NCBI RefSeq assembly: GCF_001761485.1
Contig: NC_090774.1
Location: 2,108,001-2,172,000, forward strand
Direction: 5' to 3'
Source: Yarrowia lipolytica
Taxonomy: Eukaryota; Ascomycota; Dipodascomycetes; Dipodascales
Length of the DNA stretch: 64,000 nt
The first letter of the stretch is position 1, and the number at the start of each line of letters is the position of its first letter. The position numbers and the translations under genes were made by a program. Below, piece after piece: positions 52,392 through 62,395 of the stretch. The notes beneath the pieces were generated by a model, which did no database searches, had not been told where the DNA came from, and saw nothing but the letters and a program-made list of their open reading frames with translations.

Positions 52392-53277
52392 CTATACATA
52401 GTGGATGGGGTTCGCCTGGGATGGCAGCCAGGGATACACCTGTTGGGCTGGCCCATGTTGTGACATGAGCATTGGTTGGGTGGAGTGGACAGCGGGGTGG
52501 CTGTGGTTTTGGTGGGGACTCAGACTATGACTCTGGGTCTGAGAATGGTTCGGGGAAAGGCTGCTTGGGTGACTAGACAGACGGCTGGACAGGTTATGAC
52601 TCTGGCTAAGACTCTGGCTCTGGCTAAGACTCTGGCTATGATTCTGGGACATGGCTCGGGGAACGGGGGCCAGAAACAGCGGCTGTGAGGGGTAATAATA
52701 GGATGACTCATGTTTCTGTTGGTAGACAAAGTACGAGTCCGGGTTGGGGGCGGTTAGGTGGTCCTGAGGTTCGTTTGGAGACATGACTTCGTTGTCGAAA
52801 GTCGTTTGGGGAGTTTCGAATCCATCTGGACCGGGGCCGGGACCGAGACCGAGACCGGGACCAGAAGCGAGCCCTTGGCCAGGAGCGATCCCTTGACCCG
52901 GTCCCATCATGGTCTCCGGCGCCTGCCAAGGATGATCTGGGTGTTGGTATTTTTCCGCACGTTTTCGGTGGTACTTTGTGTCCATGTGGTGTTCGAACAG
53001 GTCTGCTCGACTGAAGTATCGGTCGCACACCAGGCAGATGTATGGTTTTGTGGTCATGTCTAGTGTTAGCGGGTTCAAACTGGTTCAGAGTGCTTCCGAG
53101 TGACTCCGCGTGTTGCTGAATCACTCTGATCTTTCTGGAATCACTCCGATCCTCATGGGCGATTCCAATCTCACACTCATACTCACGATTAACGGCATGA
53201 CGCTCAACATAGTCCCGACGCGTGTAGGACTTTTTGCAGCCGAAATGGGGACAATGGTACCGGGTTTTTGATTTCAT
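52392..53277 (-). CDS. two-finger C2H2 zinc-finger protein (two exons)
   Basis: Probable DNA-binding transcription factor of 252 residues. Exon 1 is 53187-53277, the intron 53060-53186 (127 bases), exon 2 52392-53059. The donor is GTGAGTATG and the acceptor side CTAACACTAG. The intron cuts the first finger: Cys9, Cys14, His27 are in exon 1, and the last ligand His31 is made by joining one base of exon 1 with two of exon 2. Finger 2 is Cys39, Cys42, His55, His61, joined by a linker HMTTKPYIC like the classical TGEKPY linker. The rest is disordered, with Gly-Pro-Gln-rich and Ser-Gln-His-rich runs. The frame is open further upstream to an ATG at 53541, but that part is a CACCAGTCAC-type repeat and I read it as leader. 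Confidence 0.85.
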
Positions 53278-53904
53278 GGTGGAGATCAGGACTCTGGTGA
53301 TGGTGGTGAGGGTGGTGTTACTGGTGGTGACTGATGGTGACTTGGTGGTGACTGGTGGTGACTGGTGGGGTGAACTGGTGGTGACTGGTGGTGACTGGTG
53401 GTGACTGATGGTGACTGATGGTGGTTTCGATGGCTGACTCTGGTAACGCCTTCCAATCACTAACCTGCCACCAGCCAAGGAAGTCGTCACCCATATATAC
53501 CTGCTAGCAGCCTTGTGCTGGACATTAACCTCTGGGGCCATATCCTAACCTGGAGGTACAGAACTATAGACAAAATACGAGATTGTCTTAATGAGGAGCT
53601 TGCAACAAAGAGATGATGCTTAACTGCGGCACAAGGAGCGATATCTTGGAATGGTTGTGTTTTTTCTGTGGTCCATGGCTACTCTCTGCACTATTGTAGT
53701 GTGCTAGTACACCCAGTTGACAGTAGCCTGAGCTGAGCGTTTTGGACCGGTTTCATTCGCGTCAAGAGACACTAATGTTAGTCCATTGTTGGTGGTGGTC
53801 CGATACTAGCTTGTACTATCCAATAGTTTGATCATGTCCCCCTTCCTTGGTCTATGAACGAGGAGGATGAGACGAGACAGGATGTAGATGTAGAAGGGAT
53901 AAGA

Positions 53905-53972
53905 TGTCTCTGTCTCGGTGTCTATGTCTCGGTGTCTATGTCTCGGTGTCTCTGTCTCGGTGTCTCTGTCCC
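53905..53972. repeat. 15-base minisatellite
   Basis: Four to five copies of GTCTCGGTGTCTATG, followed by TTACCTGTCTC repeats to about 54040. Confidence 0.85.
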
Positions 53973-55563
53973 TTACATGTCCTTTACCTGTCTCTTACCT
54001 GTCTCTTACCTGTCTCTTCACCTCTCTTACCTGTCTCTTCGCCTCTACACCTCCATCTGTGGAACCTTGGTGACCGACCGAGAGACTCCAGAAGGCAAAC
54101 AAACCACGGGAGACGGCTCTAATGCAGCCGGCAATGTATAGAGCAGGTTCCATGTCAAAATGTGCTAAAATGACTTGTCTTTAGGGAGAAGGGAGGGGAG
54201 GTGGGAGATGGAGGTGATGGACAGTCGGGAATGGGGGAACCGACGAAATGGACTGGGGAGTTCTCCATCGTGGTCTCCGTCGTCTAGTCCACGATAATCT
54301 CCATCTCTCAGCAACCTCCTCTCTACCGTTTTCCATCTAGCCGCTCCACAGGTGTAACAACCGCCGCAACAAAGACCGACACTAATGCATCTCCTCGTGC
54401 TAACCAACAGTCCATGGACTAATGTTAGATTTTATGCCAGATTTCCGATCAGATGGCTGGTTCAGGGCAGTTTAAGCCGAGTGGTGGTACACCGCGGAGG
54501 TTCAAAAACAGGCGGTTTTCAAAAAAGAGACGATCTCCAAAAAAGCGGGTTCCAAGAAACAGGCGGGTTCCACAAGGAGTGGATTCCACAATCTGCCGGA
54601 TCTGCCGAATCTGCCGGCTTACACAATCCAATATCTCCATTCTATGAATTGGTACTCGTTCGGAAGTTGTCTTTGCCGATCTCCGACCAGCGAAATGGGA
54701 AAGGGCGAAAAGCAGCGAAAAAAGAGAACTCGAAAACTCGAAAAAGAGACGTTTTTGTCGGTTCTGGAATCCCAAAAGAAATGTTCTGCCCCAGACGCCA
54801 GCAATCTCTTCCTAATGCAATCTCCACAAGAGGCTCATTCGCAGTCTTGCCCACATTCTCACATTGCCCTTCGTTTTCTGGCATTTTCTTGTCTTTTTCT
54901 TTTTTCCTGGGCAAAACAAAAAAAAGCAAGAGCCGGCAAATGGAGAGGTAGTTGGACTCGGCAGAGTCAGATACTGGAAAGATGCTAAGATGGTAAATAA
55001 TACGGCAACCGCGTCCCCGAAACTCAGACTTCTTTGTAAGAGATGTGAAAGACAACAGTCCGAACCCCCGTCGCACCCGCTCGGCCCGTGAACTACTCCA
55101 GCATGTCGTCTTTTTTACTCGGTTGCACCAGTTCGAACCACGCCAACGACGGAATAAAACGATTTTAATACGCCCCCAGACCGGCCATAATTGCACGAAT
55201 CGACGCAAAAGGTGACAAATAACGCCCGAAATAACGTCCGAAACAATGTCCGAAATAATTGTGGAAATCGTGGGCCAGATAATGGACCTCAAACGCACTC
55301 AGACTCACAGGTCTGGAACTAAGGGCTAGGTCTGCATGTTTTGGGCGTGTTTGGCTAGTTTCAGACGGCGTACCTGCCTATTTGGCGATTACCGGGGTTA
55401 TTGGTGTGATTGGAATGATCGGGTTTTGAAAAAAGGTGAACATGGGGGTATTTGGAGGTCAAGTAGTTGAGGATAGATACTTGGGCTTTGTTTGGGCTTT
55501 ACTTGGCTTTTACTTGGGCTTTACTTGGATACGAAATTTGGGCGAAACTTGAATACGAAACTC

Positions 55564-55641
55564 GGAAACGAACCTTGGAAACGAAACTTGGAAACGAAAC
55601 TTGGAAACGAAACTTGGAAACGAAACCTGGAAACGAAACTT
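55564..55641. repeat. 13-base minisatellite
   Basis: Six contiguous copies of GGAAACGAAACTT, nearly perfect, preceded by TTGGGCTTTACTT repeats. Confidence 0.9.
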
Positions 55642-56209
55642 GGATACTTTGATACTTGGTCGTGACTTGGATGTGGATTATCGCGGCTCCAGACCAGTGA
55701 TCAGCTCATGGTCATCTACAACCCCCCAAAACGGAGAAAGAAACGAAGAAACTGGGCTAGATCCTGACAGTGACAATGTATAGTCCAACGACCAATTGGG
55801 CCGGCACCATTCAGCCAATCTAGTCTCTTGTCGATGAAGGGCTTTTGCAGTGGAATTATTCAGATTCGAATTTTCCACAAAAAAAAAAAAATGTCAACTC
55901 CATTTCCACCTCAATCCTGACACTTGGATACAAAGAAAACTGATCAAACCTGTCAGCCAGTATGTCAACCAGCATGTCAACGATCTTATCGGCCTCTGGA
56001 CCTCGTCTTTGTCGCCTTTGGCCCGTCTTTGTCGCCCAATAACGTTCCGAAACTCCATGGATAATATCGCCATTGGGCCTGCCATGGAAAAAATAGCGTC
56101 TTTCTGTACATGACGGACGCTAGAAGAGTCGTTAGTTGGAAATTACGAGCCCAGAGCCGATTCGAGAAAGTCTAGCCGGACGAAGACTACTCATCTGAGT
56201 AAGGTGATG

Positions 56210-56281
56210 GAGTCATTCAGTGACCGGGAGTCCTTCAGCGACAGGGAGTCATTCAGCGACCGGGAATCATTCCGCGACCAG
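56210..56281. repeat. 18-base minisatellite
   Basis: Four copies of GAGTCATTCAGCGACCGG. Confidence 0.85.
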
Positions 56282-57156
56282 CGAGTCCTGCAGGTGAGCT
56301 CAAAGATGATTGCCAGAGATGATTAGTGTAAATAACGTGATTTAAATGGCCACTACGGACTCTGGAGTAATTGGGTGCTTTTTCTAGCCACTCTCCAGCC
56401 CCTTTCAACCTCATTCCAACCACCTTATGAGTCTTTCTTGTGAGTCCACCTTATGAGTCCATTGACACTACACATGTTTTCACAATAACGACATTAAGGC
56501 GGCCCAAAAACTCCATAGAATCGTTTTTGATCGTCTTTTTGTTCATTTCGTCAACTCAGCCTCTTTTCCTGGCCCCCCATCCCACCACCAGAGTCGGTCG
56601 AAGGAGTAGAACGCCCACAACGAAAAAATACTCACTGTCGCCCAGAATCATATTTCGTGATCTAGTGACATTCCACGCTCCATTCACGCCCCCTCAAACC
56701 CCTTTCACGTTCATTCACGTGTTTCCACATGTCGAAACGGCCTCCTGGCATGCTGTAGACGGCTCTGATATAATTTTTGCCCACAAAAAAAGGACTCGAA
56801 AATAAACAAAAAAAAAAAAAAAAGACCCCCAAAAAAGACTCAAAAACAATAGAAACAGACTCGGAACCATCTCAGAGCCTTCTTGGAATCATCGGATCGT
56901 GCCGCCCGAAACCTCCCCTCTCGCGCCTTGCTTCTATAACTCCCCATCTATTAATTGCTCCCTTCGATGCGTCCCAAATGTGCATCTAGAATGACCTCAT
57001 TCCACAAGCGAGCAAACCAGAGTTAAACGAGACGCAGGCGACCTGAAACCGATGTCGGCAGTGTTCTCAGGCAGCTGGACATCCATTTTTGAACTGGGCG
57101 GTTTCCAATCTTGTAAGGGCGCCGTTTTGGGGCCAAAACTCGTCACGTGAATGTTA

Positions 57157-57202
57157 GGCCAACTTTCGGCCAACTTTCGGCCAACTTTCAGCCAACTTTT
57201 GG
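57157..57202. repeat. 11-base minisatellite
   Basis: Four copies of CGGCCAACTTT. Confidence 0.85.
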
Positions 57203-58188
57203 CGCTTCCAGAACCGTCGAAACTGGGGGAGGGGCGTTCCCACAACTCTTAGCGGCTTCTCCAGCCCGTCTAATAATCTCTGGGCTAGCATTTTCTGTTT
57301 GCAGGGCCCAGAATCTCCATTTCTGCGGTTGCCAAAACATTGGTTTTTAGCACCCAAATTAAATGGCACTAAAAACGGTGTAAATTGGCTAACCCCGGCC
57401 GGAAAGATTATCCATCTGAGATGTCCGTGTTTTGTTGCAGATTCGGTTCTTTCCCGCTCTCTCGGGTTGTCCGATATTTTCTTTCGTTTCTTTCGTTTCT
57501 TTCGTTTCTTCAGTTTCATATGCACCCATGAATTAGTGCGTATAAGATGAATAAGATGAATGGGATAAATAAAATAAATGAATGAAAAAAAATGAAAGAA
57601 ATAAAAGAAAGAAATAAATTCTGTTGAAATTACTTTACAACCAACCATAAGTATTAAATTACTTGTACTTGTACAAATTCAAGTAATTACTTTCAGTTTA
57701 CTTTAATTACTTTAAATCAATTTTAATATCTTATCAACTTTAAGCCATCTTAACCGGATTAAATCATTTTTGTAAAAATCACAAAGTAATATTTTTTATA
57801 ATCAGAAATTAATATTTCAAAAATAATAAAAAGTACCCACCAACTCAATCAACTCCAAACCCCAACCCCGATTCGAGCAACCCTCGAAAAATATTCACGA
57901 CCCCAAAAAACCCTCCACACGGACCCTGCCTGCAGGCTGTATGGTTGCTACAATAACATGTGGTGTTTTTTTTTTTTTTTTTTTTTTGGGCTATTTTTAA
58001 ATGCGCGTTTTATTACGACAGATGTGCAAAAAAAAGACCAAACAAAAACAAATTTCAACGTCAAACGTCAAATCTGGTCCTTCCTGAGATAGAAACCAGG
58101 AGGAGAATAAATGACACATGTCACCCAGTGGATCAGATCACCTCCCAGATTCTTTCCATAAATCTCCCCATTTATAATTTATAATCCG

Positions 58189-58215
58189 ATTTTGAAAAAT
58201 CAACTTTTTCAAAAT
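58189..58215. repeat. perfect 11-base dyad in A+T-rich DNA
   Basis: ATTTTGAAAAA (58189-58199) and its exact complement TTTTTCAAAAT (58205-58215) flank a five-base centre. Confidence 0.85.
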
Positions 58216-58723
58216 TTGTCATGTCTCAGATGTCTCCACAAACCTCATCATTTTCGCTTAAACCCAACCTACGTGGAGTGCAATGTCTTGGAGTGCGTGG
58301 AAAATGGTGCTGGAGAATCAGAAAATTTGTGTGTGTCTTCGGGTTCAACTTTTTATTTTTATTTTTATTTTTAATGTTTATTTTAAAACTTTTAGATTAT
58401 TTAAATATTTAATATTATTTCGATTTTTCCTTGATTTTTCATAGAATTTTCCATTTAATTTTTTTCATAGAACTCTTCATGGTTTTTTTTTCTTCATTTT
58501 TTTCTTTCATTTCCCTTGTTTTTTTTTGTGCAATTGTTTTCGTCCATTTTTCTTCCATATTCATTATTTGTGGCTGCTTCCCGTTTAGTATGCAACAACA
58601 CCTGTTCCAGCCGGACTGCCCAATGGGATTAAACCTTATTTGCCACATCCCTTAACTTGCCCAATGCGGGGAAACCGTGATGCGTCTCAGACGCGAGCAA
58701 TTGTTGCCATATGTAGGTGTGGG

Positions 58724-59035
58724 TTAGGGGAGCGGTAGGGAACCTGGTTAGGGCCTTACAGGGCCAGGGCTGAGGAGGAGTTGGAGGTTAGGGCGTTTCA
58801 GGGCAAAGACGGTGGGAGGCTCACGTGATTGGAAATAAACGTCGACCAACTGTGTTGGCTATACGTTGTACATTGTTACATTCCAATTTACCTTCTACGC
58901 GAGCCGTGCAAATCGGTTGGTGGCAGCCGCAAGCGGAGAAACCCTAGCCCTCATACGAGACAATCGTGCTTTCATACGGGCCCTAACCCGGCTTGTCCCC
59001 GCCCTGCCTGGCACGCACCCTCCCGAGCACCCTAA
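58724..59035. repeat. cluster of TTAGGG / CCCTAA motifs
   Basis: TTAGGG at 58724, 58748 and 58788 on the plus strand, then CCCTAA at 58981 and 59030. The first group points one way and the second the other. Confidence 0.7.
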
Positions 59036-60240
59036 CCACAACCCCTCTAGCCGATCCCAGGAAGGTGGAGTTGCAACAATTGTAAGTGAACTTTCGGGCG
59101 ACATGTATTAAATGTGCCCCACACGGTAAGTCCAAAGATGAAAATGGAAAATGGAAGTGCATGGAGATTGAGTGGTTAAAGGTCAGTGTGATGGGTGAGA
59201 CATGGATGGCCAATGTGGTGGGCGCGACATGGTCAATGTGATGGGCGCGACAAGACTGGTGTCGTTACCACATTGCCCATGTCACCCCCACACCCCGTCG
59301 TTGCTACATGGTGTTGTCGCGCATTACGCGACCGATACTCCCTTTCCAAATTCGGAAAGTGCAATATTTTGCACCTACTTTAGCCTTAGACACGTGGGAG
59401 ATGGGCCGTCCTATCAGTATGGAACGTGGGGAGATTGGGAGGTGCGATAACGGAGAGCCTCTGTCGCGAGAACGTGGTAGGCAGCAGAAAAAATAGAAAA
59501 AAAAAAAAAACACCATTGGGAGACTCAGGGGAGCGTGAAAAATTGCACAAACACAAACGGGCGAACCAGAACAAACACAAGTGCTAATGAACTCCGCACG
59601 TGTGTCAACGGTGACCGAGATGTTATAGAAGACTGCGCCCTGAGCTCCAACCCCTTCATCTCACCCCCGTTCTCCTTGCTCGACCATAGTACGGCTGTCG
59701 TGGTGCAAATACTTGTACATAGTTTGTACTCATTCGCACGTACTGAGGTGTAGCACCAATCTCAACATGCTATTGAGACAATAGCACAAGCAGGGAGGAG
59801 GCATGTACTGTTCTCGTACCAGTAGCTCGAGTGCTGGAGAAAGGAGCGCTGGGGTAGGGAGCGCTGGAGTAGCTCTAACTGGGGTCGCTGAGTTAGTGGG
59901 AGATATTATCATTGAGGCATTAAGGGCGTGATTCGATGTCATCTAACAAGGTCCAACACGCCAAACGATGATAAACACGGTCCTTTTCTCGCCTGAATAT
60001 CCAGCTCAAGCCCGAGATTGTTATCTGACTCCGACTGGGTTTGCAAATGACTCAATCTTGGATGCAATCTTTCGCTTTTTTTTCATTGCTGCGGGAGAGG
60101 GTGCATGTGTATGCATGGGTGCTGCATCATCGTTTGGTTTTGTGTTTTCTGCGGGAGGAAATAAATAAGGTTGGGGAAAATTTATTGTGCCACCGGAAAA
60201 CAAGCTCGGGGTGCAGCGTCAGTCAGCCTCGAACCGCCGC

Positions 60241-60247
60241 TATATAA
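60241..60247 (+). promoter_or_regulatory. TATA box of the ECL1-like gene
   Basis: TATATAA 73-79 bases before the start codon at 60320. Confidence 0.6.
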
Positions 60248-60319
60248 CCGAGGGGGTAGTAGGTTGCCGGCGCCAGAGTCCCCACAACCCCCCCAAACGA
60301 CACACTCACCACCAAACCC

Positions 60320-60883
60320 ATGTGGTCCCACGACTTTTGCACCGTCTGCGACAAGCAGTGCCCCGCCGGCTCCATGTACTGTTCCGACGCCTGTAAGACG
60401 TCGGACACGGCGGCGGACGCTGGTCCGAACTACAGCGCCTCTTCGACCCTGTACACGTTGCGCCCCAAGAACGCCGGGGTGCCTCTCTCACCGGAGGAGC
60501 TGTTTCTCGACGACAAGGAGAGCAAGCCCGACGCCCACCACACAGGCAACGCTACCCACCACGCCGCCAACGCCACCCACAACGCCACCAAATACTCACC
60601 TCGAGTGCTGTCGCAGTCATTACCAGCGGCGGCCATTTCGCAGCAGCACTTTGGATCGCCGCCCACCTCTGACGATGAGGACGACGAGAACTACCCCGAG
60701 TACAACTCGCATCTCATGTACCGGTCGCCTCTGTTGTGCGCCACCACCCGCAAGGAGACCACTGGCAAGAAGCTGAGTCCCCCGCCGTCGCCGCTCATGA
60801 TGCCCTCCCTGGCCTACAACCACCAGCAGATGGGCCAGAGTGTCGACGCTGCTGGCAATTATCGACGATGGTTGAGAAGTTAG
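60320..60883 (+). CDS. ECL1: ECL1-family lifespan/stress factor
   Basis: Small protein of the fungal Ecl family; members extend chronological lifespan when overexpressed and are linked to starvation and metal responses. The defining N-terminal cysteine motif is intact: WSHDFCTVCDKQCPAGSMYC with further Cys25 (Cys7, 10, 14, 21, 25), probably a zinc site. The remaining 160 residues are disordered: an Asn/His/Ala-Thr repeat (NATHHAANATHNATK), an acidic DDEDDENYPEY run and a Ser/Pro motif (LSPPPSPL). At 187 residues it is longer than the baker's yeast members. It is the only convincing gene between 53.3 kb and the end of the window. Confidence 0.8.
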   Translation: MWSHDFCTVCDKQCPAGSMYCSDACKTSDTAADAGPNYSASSTLYTLRPKNAGVPLSPEELFLDDKESKPDAHHTGNATHHAANATHNATKYSPRVLSQSLPAAAISQQHFGSPPTSDDEDDENYPEYNSHLMYRSPLLCATTRKETTGKKLSPPPSPLMMPSLAYNHQQMGQSVDAAGNYRRWLRS

Positions 60884-61636
60884 GTTAGTGAAAGTGCGGT
60901 GGATTCGGATGGCACAAAACCACAAGGACACAAAAATCAAGAAAACGACACAAAACCAAACGACACAAACCAAACGACATAAACAAAACGACACAAAACC
61001 AAATCACCCCCCGATAACTCGGTCGGCCCCCCCAAAAATGCGGCTCTCAGCCTGTACGAAGTTATGACATAAAAATGCATTGTAAATACCCATTCAAGTA
61101 GGAAATGTCTACGTAGACGGAGTTGTTGGAGCCATAGCTCTTGTAGTTCTTGTGCTTGTAGGCGTTTTTTAGTATATTTTTATTCGTTTTTTTTATGTTT
61201 TTTTATGTTTTTTTTATGTTTTTTTTTTTCTGCAGGGAATACTTGGATTTAGTTGATCCCAAATCTTATCGTCGATTGGATACGATGGCCTCCACTTAAA
61301 TTGTCCAAATACCCGCGCTGGAACCATGGTATCGAGATTCCGAAAAAAGAATTTGACACAAAATACACGAAATAATACATCTGAGAGTTTTCCCGGTCAC
61401 AATGAGCCCTCTTGACCACGTTTGAGTGGCGTCTGGACACCTTCCGTTTAGTTGGGAGTTGATGGATCTTGCGATATTACTTAGAAACCTTGTTGAATAA
61501 AATAATCAGATGTACAAATTCTGAGGCAAGAGAAATATCACTGTAAAGCATTCAGTCCTCCTAAAAGCGGCCATTAACCAAGACACCACGGGACCACGAA
61601 ACCACAACAAAGACCGCCTCGTCACATACCTCCTTA

Positions 61637-62160
61637 GTCATGTGACCATCCACGTGACCACCTCCTTCATTGACGCCATGAAGGTGTGGCTTGAGGCATT
61701 ATGCAACTTTAGAATAAATACGAGATGACGTCAGACAGGGGAAGGAGAGATGACACCGACGCGAGATCATGTGACCGCGCACGTGACTGAGGGCCAGGGA
61801 GCGGCACGTGATTTAAGCCAACCCCCCTCGGTATTGTCGGTGGCTGTCACGTGACCTAGCGCAACGACGCTTGGTCCCGCCCCGGTCTCGAGTGTCCCAA
61901 ATTGCCATCAATTTTTTCTCCTCAGCCACAGACACAAAAAACAATTGCTGTCATTATTTGAAATTAAAGTTATGACGATCTCTATTGTTCGCGGAGGTTA
62001 TCGAGCTCGGAAAAACTCGAAAAAAGTAGTAACAAGTGGTTTTTTTTTGAGGGGATTTGCGTGATAGCTCACGTGAGGGAAATGTGGCAGATGTCCACCG
62101 GGCGATAGCAACAGGCAGACATCAATACATATGTCATGTGACTCTTCACTTCACCACGTG
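61637..62160. promoter_or_regulatory. cluster of CACGTG / CATGTG sites
   Basis: Perfect CACGTG at 61651, 61780, 61805, 61848, 62070 and 62155, plus GTCATGTGAC-type sites at 61637, 61766 and 62133. Several have the RTCACRTG form bound by Cbf1 in other yeasts. Confidence 0.7.
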
Positions 62161-62276
62161 ACAGAAATTGCTCTGCTCGAAGACGCAACTGCATGGAAGC
62201 ATCGGTGCTAATTATAGAAGAAGGGAGATGAAACGGTAATGGCAAGATTAACAAAGGGTGAAGAAAGTTATTATAA

Positions 62277-62395
62277 AAGTCTAATGTTCCAGTGAGAAAG
62301 TCTAATAATTTGGGTGGTAAAAGTTTAATATTTGTGTGGTAAAGTCTAAAATTGTAAGGTCTAAAAAAGTGTGAAAGGTTAAAATTTTGTGGGCA
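62277..62395. repeat. degenerate AAAGTCTAA repeat
   Basis: About five diverged copies of a unit of roughly 25 bases with the core AAAGTCTAA and a TGGGTGGTA-like second part, immediately left of the strongest A+T trough. Confidence 0.65.

Larger units (their letters stand above)
53278..60319. other. 7-kb gene desert with A+T troughs
   Basis: No convincing gene. The longest open frames (plus 54385-54951, minus 54642-55298) overlap each other on opposite strands, and the minus one has no ATG. The stretch holds five or more minisatellites, A+T troughs at 57541-57840 (60 G/C in 300 by my count) and 58381-58560 (37 in 180), a 24-base poly-T at about 57965, and a cluster of TTAGGG motifs. It is discussed as part of a candidate centromere. 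Confidence 0.55.

Noticed and set aside
54385-55298. Two overlapping frames of 188 and 218 codons on opposite strands
   Set aside because: The plus frame begins in and crosses simple repeats, the minus frame has no ATG near its start, and neither shows a domain or family feature.
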